A stretch of 64,000 bases of DNA from Rhizoctonia solani (taxonomy: Eukaryota > Basidiomycota > Agaricomycetes > Cantharellales > Ceratobasidiaceae), in assembly GCF_016906535.1 (NCBI RefSeq), contig NC_057373.1, positions 434,001 to 498,000 on the forward strand, in the 5' to 3' direction. Under the pieces are notes generated by a model that worked only from the letters and a program-made list of their open reading frames with translations, was not told where the DNA came from and did not search any database. Both the position numbers and the translations under genes were made by a program. This document shows, one piece after another, positions 44,803 through 55,548 of the stretch. The number at the start of each line of letters is the position of its first letter. Position 1 is the first letter of the stretch.

Positions 44803-47354
44803 TTACGCATGGTCTGCTCCGGTTGGAACAGCCTGATATGCATCGCCAGCCTTGCGCCGCCCAAATACGCTGCTCAACCAACCCTGATTCGGCGCAGGAC
44901 TTGAACGCCTTGAGCCAGCAGGCGAGTCGTATGACCGAGGCCGTCCGCGGACAAGTGACGAAGTCTCGGAATCGTCGTCGTCGTTGCTTGGTCGTTCTGC
45001 GATACAATGAGCCCTAACGTCCATAATGAATCAGAGACACGTACCTTCGCCAAACACGGCGTCCATTTCTTCCAATGGGATACCCATGGTTTCGGGGTAC
45101 AGGAAGTATACTGGTAGTGAAAGAATTAGATGTAAATATTCAACAAATCAAGCAGTTTGATATACCCAGTATGAAGCTGCAGCAACAAAAGAACGCGTGC
45201 ATTGGGTACAGTCTCCATTTGATCACGTCTTGAAGAACAGGCGTCACTTGGCCAACAACCCAATTGAAAAACCAGTTCTATTAATCCAGTTAAAGCTCTT
45301 GTTTCTGAGTAATTCAGGGCGTACTTACGGTCGCCGTAGACATCGAAACACCTTTGGCACGGAATGCCAGCGGCATGATCTACAAATGAATGGTAAGCTA
45401 TGACGTAATGACTAAAAACGAAAACGTACCTCCGGAGGATACAACCACGGGATGGGTCCCCAGCTATCATACATGAGTGCGTTCAGTGCCAATACTCCAG
45501 GAGGGACGGATTATCTTACCTGAAGCCGAATGCAGCATTGAAGACAATCACACAAACCACAACTGCATTGGGAGTGTAGATTTGGTCGATGTACATGAAC
45601 CATCCAGTTGCGGTAAGAGCTACGGCCATCTGAATACAAGTGTCGTCAGCAATTGCAAACACTTGTATTTAGGCTGAGACTGACCACTGCGGCACCACTC
45701 ATAAGAATTGCTCGTCGTCCCCAAACATCGACCAGATACCATGTGGGGATAGTGCTAAGCACGTATATAATTCCGTTGATACCGGTCATGAGGATGGCCT
45801 CTCTGCCAATCCATCCAGCCTCTGAAGCGCCCTATTAGTTATAAACTTGGGTTGATGCGGTGAAGCTTACGTTCGAAAACCATCGCTAAGAAAGGGATTA
45901 GCCAAGAATATTAATGCCAGCTGTAAAACGATGACTCACGAGCATAGTAAGAAATGACTGGGTTTGCCAAAGATTATAAGCAAAGCTAACACAGATGGTG
46001 TAATTTAAGCATACCATTAATACCATTCTAGTAAATCGTAAGCATGTTTTCAACGTTTAGATATATGTCACACACCAATTGCGCGAAGGCCTGTGAAGAC
46101 ATGGCAATCAAAACACGCTGTCTGTATCGCCTCCACATTGCCAGGTAGGATCGATCTCCTATTTGCCGCTGAACGAGCAAGATCAGACCCAGCCCATCCA
46201 TACCCAAAATGAGCTTACATCAAGCTCAACCATCTCCTTGATTTCATCAAATTCAGCGACAACCTTCATGTCATCGAGATCTACACCGTGAAGGTCCGAG
46301 ATGACTCGCCGTCCCTCGTCAAGGTAATCATGGTCAATCAACCAACTGGGTGGATAGATTTAGTATCTGTTGGCTCGAGCGGCGCTATTGGGCTTACCGA
46401 GGACTTTCCGGAAGCAGTATTGAGCCCGCTGCCAGAATACCGCCGATCACGCATTGCATGAAAAGCGGAAGCCGCCATGACCAATCGCCCTCGAGGAAGG
46501 ACGAAAAGTAATCGATCCACTACAACCAAGTCAGGGCCTTTGCTTTTAAACTCGAATCCTTGGCGTCGCACGTACCACCGACGAGGCGTAACCAAAGATA
46601 TTTCCAGTAAATTCAATACAAGCCAACTTGCCTCGCTAGACAAAAATGTCAAGCCCGGATCAATCGAGGTGGAGCTGATATACTCACGTGTTCGGCAGGT
46701 GATATTTCACTCTGGTAAATCGGCACGATTGTCCTGGTTTAGGATACCATTGTTACTATAAGCACACGCCTCTCTCGTGTGTACTCACGATAAGAGACCC
46801 ACGCCAAAACCGCTGACAATTCGTCCAAGGACCATTACCTTGAATCCCGGCGTGAACGTTTGGATGGCTCCGCCAATGACAAAGACGCAAGCTCCAGTGA
46901 AAAGTGTTCTTCGTCGCCCAATCATATCGGCTATGCGACCAGAGGCGATGGATGTGACTAAAGAAGCGTTAATTGATGGATAGTAGCACAAGCACGTGAA
47001 ACACATACTGAAAGCTCCGACCTCCAAAATGGCAACCATGGTGCCTATTTGGTACCTATCGGGTTGTTTAAAGTATGCCTGAAATTGCGGGCCAGTAATA
47101 ATTCCCGACATGACACTGGCAAGGCTCTGGTTAGCGCGCCTCATATGGCGATATTGGCGGTCTCACCCTTGGTCATATCCGAACTAAATATTCCAATTCA
47201 GCGATATACAATGGTTGGTTCATTAATGGTAGCTCACAAGGAAAACGCCCAAGCTCGCAAAGCATGTCAACGCGTAGAGTAAAGGCTGGCCGACGAGGCG
47301 GCGGCTCTTTCTGGTCCCACCAGGCGGTGATAATGAATCATGTTGCCGAGTCAT
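44803..47354 (-). CDS. MFS sugar transporter (hexose transporter-like)
   Basis: A 12-helix sugar-proton symporter of the plasma membrane. It starts MTRQHDSLSPPGGTRKSRRL at 47,354. Helix 1 carries FLFGYDQGVMSGIIT, formed over two introns. Then come the GRIADMIGRRRT loop (the sugar-transporter D-R-x-G-R-R motif), GRIVSGFGVG in helix 4, and QAFAQLNGIN-VISYYA in helix 7, split into tiny exons near 46,100-45,950. It ends with FLYPETMGIPLEEMDAVFGE and a Ser/Asp-rich tail (RPSNDDDDSETSSLVRGRP). The last intron must use the acceptor before AACGACC (about 44,999) to keep frame. More than ten introns. No damage seen. Substrate cannot be told from sequence. Confidence 0.82.
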
Positions 47355-47991
47355 GGTCGGCGTGCATATGCAGCTGGGGTATATTCAAGTACTCCGGATC
47401 CAGTCCCAGTGAGAAAACTGGCGGGGTCGTAGTCGTAGTCAAGTGTTCGGCTGTTTGCATTTCAAGTCCAGTGGAGTCCCCCCTAATCAACGACTATTTC
47501 AAACCCTATGATGTCATTTCAACGCCTAATCTCCATTAACAAATTCGGCATTGCCTATATGGTCGTCAGACCTATTGGTTTACTAGATAATAATTACAGA
47601 AAAATGTTGTCAAGGATATACCCTTGGCAGATTCATACACGTCAACTCATTCGTTCGCACGCGCCCTTCCTCTGTGGCAAAAGCCCACTCAAAAGAGCGC
47701 TCACATCAGACCCCATTTTTACACACTTCATCGATCTTGCATTAGAAGCACCGGTCAGACCTCAAAAACGTGCAAAACTGTCACTGAGTGGCCCTGCGCT
47801 CCACTCGTCTGAGAATCCTTTGAATTCATCCAACTGCTCCCTTGCTCCAGTCACACTCGGACCCGGGCCGGCGCGACTGTCGGCGCGCAGCCAAGAGGCC
47901 GAGCCCGATGATCGTTACGAAACATTGATGCAGATGACCCAATATATAAATTGTGGACAACAATAAGTTAGGGGTATCTCATTAGGTACAT
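47355..47991. other. Intergenic, nothing supported
   Basis: A 152-codon open frame on + (47,508-47,966) crosses most of this space. It lacks a recognisable domain, has no introns unlike its neighbours, and lies between two minus-strand genes where a promoter is needed. I do not call it. Confidence 0.4.
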
Positions 47992-49055
47992 CTACCCTCT
48001 CTGTTTTTCCGATACCGTAATACTCGAAGAACTCTCATCATCTTGCCCATGGGAAGTCCATTCAGAGCTCGTGAGAAGGGACATCACCGATTGGCCTTCT
48101 TTATTTAGAGCCAACATGATGGTGTTGAATCTAGCCAGCAATCGTCAAATAGGCTCGGCAAGTCGCATTAGAATATAACTTACACCCCTTCGATGCGCTC
48201 AACGCACGCTCTCGCCTCGCGGTACATCTCTACACTCGGCGGTCCACCATAACGACACCTCTCAACAAGTTCGCTATACCTTTCCACATCATCCCACACG
48301 GATACGTTTACCATTTTCACCAACCGACTTAACGGGAGCAGGTACGCAGCAGGTCGGACAAAAGGCGATGGCGCCGGAAGAGATGGGAGGAGTTGTTGGG
48401 CGGTAGCAGCGATGGATTGGAAAGTAGCTGGGATTTCTCGTCTAAATGAGATACCTTCGAATTCGGTCCCTGTGTTCGTATAGGCTTAGTTACGAACATG
48501 GAGGTAATCGCAATAAACACGTACCTGGTGCACCCCATCCAGGATGCTCAGCACCCTTGGGAAGGGAAACGTACGCGATACAAGCTGCGCGATCGTATTC
48601 CGCGGCAACTAACTTCACAACATGCTAACCCACTTTCTCGTTACAGTTGTTACAAAGCGCATGCAGGGAAACACATACTCTGGGAACATCTCCATCTTTG
48701 ATTGGGATAAACGCTTTTGGAATGGACCTCAGTCGCTTTGCAGCCTGGCGCTTCCTTCGAATCCAGATAGCAGCCGAGATTAATGCCTGGAATCCGGTGA
48801 ATCAACTCTTAGATAGATCCTTCTTTGGGGCGAACAAACGTACAAGTGCAACGTAAGACCCAACAATTATCAGTACGTTCCAGTTTGCAACGACCTCCTG
48901 GATATACAACGTGTAAGACAAGAGCATACTTTAATAAGCGCAAGAAAGACCTTGGCTAACCGAGCTTGAACGACGATACTGAGTCCAGAAGCGACAACTG
49001 CGAGACCAGTAAGAAGCACAAAAAAGACAAAAGATAAGGTATAGAGCGTTAGCAT
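47992..49055 (-). CDS. Dlt1-like membrane protein
   Basis: It matches the fungal 'defect at low temperature' family (yeast Dlt1). It starts MLTLYTLSFVFFVLLTGLAV at 49,055, one membrane helix. A second helix (NWNVLIIVGSYVAL joined to ALISAAIWI) follows, then a basic RRKRQAAKRLRSIPKAFIPI segment. The conserved cytosolic part has VAAEYDRAACIAYVSLPKG, HPGWGAPGTEFEGISFRR, LVKMVNVSVWDDVERYSEL and YREARACVERIEGV. The GTGTAAGT donor after EGV leads to a last exon FNTIMLALNKEGQSVMSLL ending at 47,992. Introns all keep frame. Molecular role in yeast is poorly defined, so only family and topology are claimed. Confidence 0.75.
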
Positions 49056-49981
49056 GGTATTGACCTGGCTCGAGCCAAGAGGCGCAGTCTAGTCTGTGGT
49101 CGTGGTTAGTACCAGGTCGTTGGGTAATCACGTGGCCCATAGAGAGAATACTCGACTTTGTAATCGAATTTAAGGAGGATCAACTGGTCATGAATATATG
49201 CGCGCCGTTATTGTTGATGGGTAATGTAGTCGTCACCGAATGGGAAAATTAGAGCAAGGGTTATATACAATAATAACTCGTAACAAAAATAAGTTAGTCC
49301 GAGTCCTCCACAGGAAGTTCTTTGACCTCCAAGGGAATGAACTGTTCAGGCGACAGATTATAATAGTAAGGAGACCGCGGCAGGAATTTTCGTAATCGAA
49401 TCACCCTTGGATCTGAATACAGGTCTACTAAGCCAGAGTCTGAAAGATCTTCATCCTCTGATTCACGGCGGGACTTTTTGCCTTTCTTAACGGGCTTGTA
49501 TTTAGCACTAGCGCGAAGTGAATCTTTCGCGGACTGAACATCAATCTGAACTCCTTCGGAATAGTCAATTTCGATTATGCGCAAACTTGGGAACTTCCCA
49601 CACATAGGGATAACTTCCTATTCCCACGGAACGTATAAGCTACATCAATGGAACGGGTCAGGATACGAGGTACAGACCTGGTATTTATTCGCAATGCCTA
49701 TGCATCTTAAGGGGGGACCTGCAGCGCTGAAACCTGATAGTAGAAATAGTCTAGCTACATTACCAGGAAAGAGCCTGAAAATAGCTTACGTTTCATCAAC
49801 ACAGGCCCGGGAGATACACCTCGCAAAACCTCTAATTTTTTGCATCCATTTTGTACCAATCCTCCAATAAGTCTCCCGCCATCATCCTCGTTGCACGTTA
49901 CTTCCCGTATCTCGGGGCAGCATCGCAATATTTCGTGTGCACACGTAGGCAGAATTATTCTCTGGATTGTAGGAAAGGTTT

Positions 49982-50225
49982 TGTAGAAAGAATAAGTTTG
50001 TAAATAGAATTATATCAATACAAAACGATAGTAAAGACAGTAGTGTGAATAGAGAAAGAGAGGATGAGGTACTATACGGTCGAGTGCACCCGTATTTATA
50101 CCTTTACATTATAGTCGAGTCATCTAGTATATGACTAGGTATCGTCGCTTGACTCGATTACATGTATGTTCCAGTACATTCCAGATCCTTCTTGTATTTA
50201 CTACTATATACATGATATTTCTACA
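49982..50225 (-). repeat. Copia 3' LTR
   Basis: Plus-strand ends TGTAGAAAGAATAAG ... GATATTTCTACA, with a TGTAGAAA/TTTCTACA inverted terminal repeat. Confidence 0.95.
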
Positions 50226-50234
50226 CTCCCCCTT
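50226..50234 (-). other. Copia polypurine tract
   Basis: CTCCCCCTT on +, that is AAGGGGGAG on the sense strand, directly abuts the 3' LTR. Confidence 0.75.
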
Positions 50235-50351
50235 AATCAGGCAAGCGAGGATACATGTAAAGAGAAAATATTACATTCATTCAGTCACATTCAATCTCAT
50301 TCAGGTTTCAGTCTTTCAATTATACAGCTAATTCTTCATCATTCAGTTTCA

Positions 50352-53300
50352 CTAATCCGCTTCTTCCTCTTCGGGTCCTTCAAATACCTGTTCGCCCATA
50401 ATCGCGTTCGTCAGGTAATTAAATTGCGGTGCTGGTAGGGCTTTAGTAAGCGCATCAGCTAGGTTCTCGTTCGATGGCACATACAGCGTAGAGATCATAC
50501 GCTTCTCGATAGTATCGCGCATGAAGTGATGGCGGATGTCGATGTGCTTTGAACGACCGTGGAACTGCGACTCAACGGATAACGTTAGGGCGGCAAGGTT
50601 GTCTGAAAGTATGAGTGTGGGAGCGTCAGCTGGGTAATATAGTTCCTGGAAGAATTGACGGAACCAAATTGCCTGAGTACATGCGTGTGATAATGCCATG
50701 TACTCTGCTTCCATGGTCAATAATGCGACCGTTGGTTGCTTCTTAGCAGACCAAGAAACGGCGGCTCCGCCCAATAAGTATACATTGCCGGAAATAGACT
50801 TACGGTCAAGTAAGTTACTTCCCCAATCGGCATCAGAGTAGCCAACTTCTCCGAATCCGACTTCGGCCTCCGATTGCTTATACAATAGCCCAAGGAATGA
50901 TGTTCCTTTAAGGTAACGTATAACTCGTTTGATCGCCGTCACGTGAGCGGGACCATAGCATGTTGTGTATTGAGCTAAATGAGTGACCGCATAAGCGATA
51001 TCGGGCCGTGTACATAGTGCAGCGTATAGCAGCTTACCGACAAATATGCCGTATGGAAATTTTGGCTTAATTCCATCATATCGTGTAAGTTGCACATTCA
51101 GACTCATTGGAGTATCGGCTGGGTATGCATCTTTAAGGCCTGCAATATCGACAATTGAGTCAATATATGCCTTTTGATTTAGTACGAGCATACCTTGTTG
51201 TCTATACCGTTTGAAATGTATACCTAAAAAATGACGGATGGGTCCAAGGTCGCGCATCTCAAATTCACAAAGTAATTTGGATACTACGAAGTCGGTGTTG
51301 TTGGGGGTTGTAATTATGATTGAGTCATCAACATGGACGGCAACAATCAATACGTAGAGTTTGCCGGATATGTCCATGATCCAGTGGTACACACAGGCGT
51401 CTGTTAAGCAAGGTGAATAGCCAAGTGACTTCATTTTGGAATCAAACATACAATTCCACATGCGTCCGGCTTGTTTAAGGCCGTATAGTGATTGGCATAG
51501 GTGCAGAACGTTGCTGGATCCGTCGTCAAAGTATGGTATTTGACGCATGTAAAGCTCTTCTTTGATGTCAGCATGTAAGTACGCCGATGTAACGTCGAGC
51601 TGTTGGATGTCCCAATTGTTTTGATTGGCAAGTGATGTGAGTGTACGGATAGAATCTAAACGTACCACTGGAGCAAACGTTTGGCCATAGTCAATACCCG
51701 GCTGTTGGCTGTAACCTTGCACAACTAGTTGCGCCTTGTATTGGATGGGTTGGCCCTCCTTGTTTTGTTTGATTGTGAGTACCCATCGGCATCCCATCGC
51801 CTTCCTGCCTGGTGGGAGCGTTGAGGTGTTGTACGTTCCCTGTTTCTCCAAGGTTGCGATCTCCTGTTCCATTGCTGCCTTCCATTTGTCCGCGTCTGGT
51901 CCCAATAATGCCTCCTCAGTGGTCGGGTTATTGCTGGTTGCCGGAAGGTTGGCGGCAAAAACCCAGTGTGGGTCGTTGTTTGTGAAGGTCTCCAGGATGG
52001 ATTCTGCTGGCGGTGGGAAGTGTTCTGAGGTAAGTTTGAGTTCACCAAATCGTCCAGCCAACTCACCGGTCGGGGTGAAGGCCGGGATCCGTGGTTCCTC
52101 CTGTGCGGCCAATTCAGAGGCGAGTTTGGTCGGGATAGTTGGGGCGGATATAATAGACAAAGTGTCGGAGACAAGCGAGGGGATGTGGGAACAAAACAAG
52201 GTGATGTTGGTGACTGAATCGTGTTGATTTGCACTTGTTCCAAGGATGTATGCGTCGGAGTAATCGCTTCCTGAGTCATTGCAGTATTTGTTGAGTTCTG
52301 TAACATAGTTAGTGAATGCACCAGGGATGTTTGGGCTAGACAAACCGGTGGGAGCGGCGGCGGTGTCTTTGACAGTGATCTTGACACCTCCATAGTTGGT
52401 GTCCAAGGTGAGCTTGGGCTTGTTGGGGTTTTGGCGATGGGTTTGGACGCCAGAGGACTTGAGGGAGGGGTTTGCATTGATCTTGCAAGCAGATTCAGCA
52501 GTATCAAGACGAGTCCCAGAGTGGGGCATAGTAAGCTTAGAACGAGTAGAGCTGGGTTTAGGAACAGCAGCGTGAGTAGTGAGTTTAGGCTCAGTAGATT
52601 GGCTTGGTGAGTTCGATGCTTTCTGTTTGTTCTTTCCTTTGCTTTTTATATCTTTCAGCTCACTAGTATGTTTTGTTTCTGACTTGATTTGTTCACTGAC
52701 TTGATTTGCTCCCCCTGTTCTAGCATTTTCGTCGCGTTGTTCCGCAGTGCTGTTGGTGCGAGTCATTCTCTCCCCCTCAGCAGGTGGAACAACCGATTCC
52801 CCCCAATCCGTGTTGTTGTGTATGTTATCGGCCTGTGTATGGGTTCTTGGGAACAATATATTGCGTGAGTGCAATATACGGTTTGCTCCCGTTTTGTAAT
52901 AACGCCAGCTTTTGCCTTGAACGTCCAATATGCCGGTAAATAGAGCCGTGAACGTCTTTGATTCTAACTTAGAGCGGCTCTCCCCCTGATCCAGTACATA
53001 GCACTTTGTTCCCCATGGTTGCAGTACACTTACGTTGGGTCTCTTACCCCAAAACGCTTTGAACGGCGTTTTCCAGAACTTTCCTTGCACTTGCGTTGGT
53101 ACTTGATTTTTCAGGTAACAGGCGTACGCAATTGCTTTGTTCCAAAGGAACTTTGGTGCGCCCAATTCAAGTAGCATCGCACGTGCTTTGTCTGCTAATG
53201 TGCAATTTAACCTTTCAGCAATACCATTTTGTTGCGCTGAGTATGGGGCCATGGTTTCTAAAATTGTACCTTTCAGGTTAGTGTGCTTGATCCAATCTTT

Positions 53301-55217
53301 ATTTACAAATTTGCGACTGTTGTCAAAGTGTACTCGCTTTATCTTTTTATCTTTCTGTGTATTTATCATTGCTTCGAATGCTTTATACTTGTTCAGAGTT
53401 TCATCCTTATGTTTGAGAAATCCTAAGCAAGTGAATCTAGTCGCGACGTCAGTAAATGATACATAATATCTGTATTGTCCTATAGATGTAGTTTGAGCGG
53501 GTCCCCATACATTGGTAACAATTAATTTGCCAATTTCAGACACTTTGGTTTGCGATTCTTTTGGAAACGGTTGGGTGTGTGCTTTTGACTGCATACATAC
53601 GTCGCATTCAAAGTTGAGTCCAATGTTGTCTTCTATTATCTCCATTCCGTTGATTGCTTTGTTGGATTTTAGTCGTTGGAGTGCTTGCGGGCCAATGTGC
53701 CCAAGTACCTTGTGCCATTCAAACCATGTGCGTCCGGTTTGTTTGGTCAGTACTATTTCAGTAAGTTTATTGTTCTCGAGCTTCTGATTGCGATTGTTTA
53801 CGGGTTTCATGCTGATCTTCCAAAGGTTTCCTTGTTTGCAATTTTTCAACTTTGATCCAATAATGATTGGTCTATTGTTTTTATCTAGTATTTGCAATTC
53901 ATTCTGATCCATCAGAATTCTAGTGCCTTTATCAGTTACTAATGATAAGCTGATTAGGTTTGCGGGCAAACTCAGCACGTGAGCTACATTGGTGAGCCTA
54001 ATCTTTGTGTATTTGTTCTTCTCTGTATTATTTAAGCACAATAGCTCTACAGTGCCGCGGCCCATTATTGGCTCTTTGCCAGTGACTCCGGCGACGTAGC
54101 CGGATGACTTGGTATAATTGGAGAATGCATTCCAATCAATTGCTATGTGAGTAGTAGTGCTGCTATCCGCTATCCAGGTGTTGGGGGTCTTGCCTATCAG
54201 GCTTATTTCGTCCTCAAGGGTTGAGAACGCATATTCTTTATGTTCGGAGTTATTAGCTATGGCTATATGCGTGCGGGCATTGCCATTCCTAGCTTTTCCT
54301 GGTGTGTTGAATCTTCTGTTTGGTTGACCGCCTTTATTTGAATGGTTGGGCTTGAATGCGCCTCCACCTGGACCTCGGCATTTGGCTGCCCAGTGTCCGA
54401 TCTTTCCGCAGTTATTGCATTTTGATTTAGACTTATCTGGGCCTTTATTACTCATATTGGTACGTACGAATTTATTGAAGCTCGGTTTATTTGTAGCAAA
54501 GAAAGTCTTACCGTCAGGTTGTCGGGTATTTCTTCGGTGTGCTTCGGCCATAATACGTGAGCGTAGGTCACTCACTTGATTGGCTAATTTATTCTTGTCT
54601 TCAGTGTCGAATTCGAAGCTTACAGACTGGGTGAACGTGTCCCATGAGTCAGGTAGGCTTGCTACTAACGTGGTTATCCAATTGGCTTCAGTGCACGAGT
54701 TTGGTGCGATGTCATTGATTTGTTGGAACCATCCACGCATACGTTGTATGTGTTCCTCAATGTCTTCGCTGTCCGACATCCTGTGGCTGAAGAACTTTCT
54801 TCGTAAGTCGATTAGTCCAACAGTACCCTTAACTTGAAATGTTGCTGCCAAGAGATTCCAAGCGTCGGCGGAGTATTTACATGATTGTATGTGTGTAAGT
54901 ACGTTCCCTTCGACTCTTAGTCTAATATTTGACAGTGCTTTACGATCGGCTTTGATCCATTCCGTGTATGCGGAATCATCATCGCCTACTTCAAGATCGG
55001 GTAAGTCGTTTCCATCATCGTCTTTGCGACCAGTAACCCTGATTTTTATCTTAGGTTCGGGTCTTTCATTTGTGCCGTCTACATAGCTATACAGATCGAG
55101 ATCGGTAAGTATATCTTCCATCTGTATACGCCATGTGTTGTAATTCTCAGTTCCCCGGAGGGATGGGATTCGGTGCAATCCGCTTGCACCAGTAATGGTT
55201 GGTGTTTTCTCAGCCAT
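50352..55217 (-). CDS. Ty1/copia Gag-Pol polyprotein, 1,621 residues
   Basis: Order by residue: Gag (about 1-250), with WRIQMEDILTDLDLYSYVDG and the knuckle CNNCGKIGHWAAKC near 268. Protease about 345, with WIADSSTTTHIAIDW. Integrase zinc domain (HKVLGHIGPQAL ... CDVCMQSKAH, about 500-545) and core (about 560-760), with TNVWGPAQ, VHFDNSRKFVNKDW and SAQQNGIAERLN. A Ser/Thr/Lys-rich linker. RT (about 1,130-1,400), with KAMGCRWVLTIKQNKEG, SLYGLKQAGRMWN and VAVHVDDSIII. RNase H (about 1,470-1,600), with GYSDADWGS, SWSAKKQPTVALLTMEAEYM and DNLAALTLS. Odd points: the protease D-S-G reads D-S-S, the first integrase Asp (usually DVWGP) reads Asn, and the DNGxE-like block reads DNSRK. These could inactivate it. 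Confidence 0.9.
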   Translation of the reverse strand: MAEKTPTITGASGLHRIPSLRGTENYNTWRIQMEDILTDLDLYSYVDGTNERPEPKIKIRVTGRKDDDGNDLPDLEVGDDDSAYTEWIKADRKALSNIRLRVEGNVLTHIQSCKYSADAWNLLAATFQVKGTVGLIDLRRKFFSHRMSDSEDIEEHIQRMRGWFQQINDIAPNSCTEANWITTLVASLPDSWDTFTQSVSFEFDTEDKNKLANQVSDLRSRIMAEAHRRNTRQPDGKTFFATNKPSFNKFVRTNMSNKGPDKSKSKCNNCGKIGHWAAKCRGPGGGAFKPNHSNKGGQPNRRFNTPGKARNGNARTHIAIANNSEHKEYAFSTLEDEISLIGKTPNTWIADSSTTTHIAIDWNAFSNYTKSSGYVAGVTGKEPIMGRGTVELLCLNNTEKNKYTKIRLTNVAHVLSLPANLISLSLVTDKGTRILMDQNELQILDKNNRPIIIGSKLKNCKQGNLWKISMKPVNNRNQKLENNKLTEIVLTKQTGRTWFEWHKVLGHIGPQALQRLKSNKAINGMEIIEDNIGLNFECDVCMQSKAHTQPFPKESQTKVSEIGKLIVTNVWGPAQTTSIGQYRYYVSFTDVATRFTCLGFLKHKDETLNKYKAFEAMINTQKDKKIKRVHFDNSRKFVNKDWIKHTNLKGTILETMAPYSAQQNGIAERLNCTLADKARAMLLELGAPKFLWNKAIAYACYLKNQVPTQVQGKFWKTPFKAFWGKRPNVSVLQPWGTKCYVLDQGESRSKLESKTFTALFTGILDVQGKSWRYYKTGANRILHSRNILFPRTHTQADNIHNNTDWGESVVPPAEGERMTRTNSTAEQRDENARTGGANQVSEQIKSETKHTSELKDIKSKGKNKQKASNSPSQSTEPKLTTHAAVPKPSSTRSKLTMPHSGTRLDTAESACKINANPSLKSSGVQTHRQNPNKPKLTLDTNYGGVKITVKDTAAAPTGLSSPNIPGAFTNYVTELNKYCNDSGSDYSDAYILGTSANQHDSVTNITLFCSHIPSLVSDTLSIISAPTIPTKLASELAAQEEPRIPAFTPTGELAGRFGELKLTSEHFPPPAESILETFTNNDPHWVFAANLPATSNNPTTEEALLGPDADKWKAAMEQEIATLEKQGTYNTSTLPPGRKAMGCRWVLTIKQNKEGQPIQYKAQLVVQGYSQQPGIDYGQTFAPVVRLDSIRTLTSLANQNNWDIQQLDVTSAYLHADIKEELYMRQIPYFDDGSSNVLHLCQSLYGLKQAGRMWNCMFDSKMKSLGYSPCLTDACVYHWIMDISGKLYVLIVAVHVDDSIIITTPNNTDFVVSKLLCEFEMRDLGPIRHFLGIHFKRYRQQGMLVLNQKAYIDSIVDIAGLKDAYPADTPMSLNVQLTRYDGIKPKFPYGIFVGKLLYAALCTRPDIAYAVTHLAQYTTCYGPAHVTAIKRVIRYLKGTSFLGLLYKQSEAEVGFGEVGYSDADWGSNLLDRKSISGNVYLLGGAAVSWSAKKQPTVALLTMEAEYMALSHACTQAIWFRQFFQELYYPADAPTLILSDNLAALTLSVESQFHGRSKHIDIRHHFMRDTIEKRMISTLYVPSNENLADALTKALPAPQFNYLTNAIMGEQVFEGPEEEEAD

Positions 55218-55292
55218 TTCTTATTGTGTTTGAGTATACTCGGGTAAGTGGTTTATATATTCTATTTACGGTTGGTTATAAGCGTTCAAACG

Positions 55293-55304
55293 GGGCTCAT
55301 AACC
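55293..55304 (-). promoter_or_regulatory. Copia primer-binding site (initiator tRNA-Met anticodon arm)
   Basis: GGGCTCATAACC on + directly abuts the 5' LTR. It equals the anticodon-arm sequence of yeast initiator tRNA-Met, so the element RNA would pair with the internal anticodon region rather than the tRNA 3' end. This is the half-tRNA priming known for Drosophila copia and yeast Ty5. Confidence 0.75.
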
Positions 55305-55548
55305 TGTAGAAAGAATAAGTTTGTAAATAGAATTATATCAATACAAAACGATAGTAAAGACAGTAGTGTGAATAGAGAAAGAGAGGATGAGGTACTATAC
55401 GGTCGAGTGCACCCGTATTTATACCTTTACATTATAGTCGAGTCATCTAGTATATGACTAGGTATCGTCGCTTGACTCGATTACATGTATGTTCCAGTAC
55501 ATTCCAGATCCTTCTTGTATTTACTACTATATACATGATATTTCTACA
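55305..55548 (-). repeat. Copia 5' LTR
   Basis: 244 bp, identical to the 3' LTR; holds the element promoter. Confidence 0.95.

Larger units (their letters stand above)
49982..55548 (-). mobile_element. Full-length Ty1/copia retrotransposon, identical LTRs
   Basis: 5,567 bp with 244-bp LTRs (49,982-50,225 and 55,305-55,548) that I find identical base for base. Perfect GGTTT target duplication (49,977-49,981 and 55,549-55,553). One uninterrupted 1,621-codon polyprotein on minus. This is the youngest insertion in the window. Primer site and polypurine tract are in place. Confidence 0.95.

Noticed and set aside
47508..47966. 152-codon plus-strand frame
   Set aside because: No domain, no introns unlike neighbours, lies in a promoter region.
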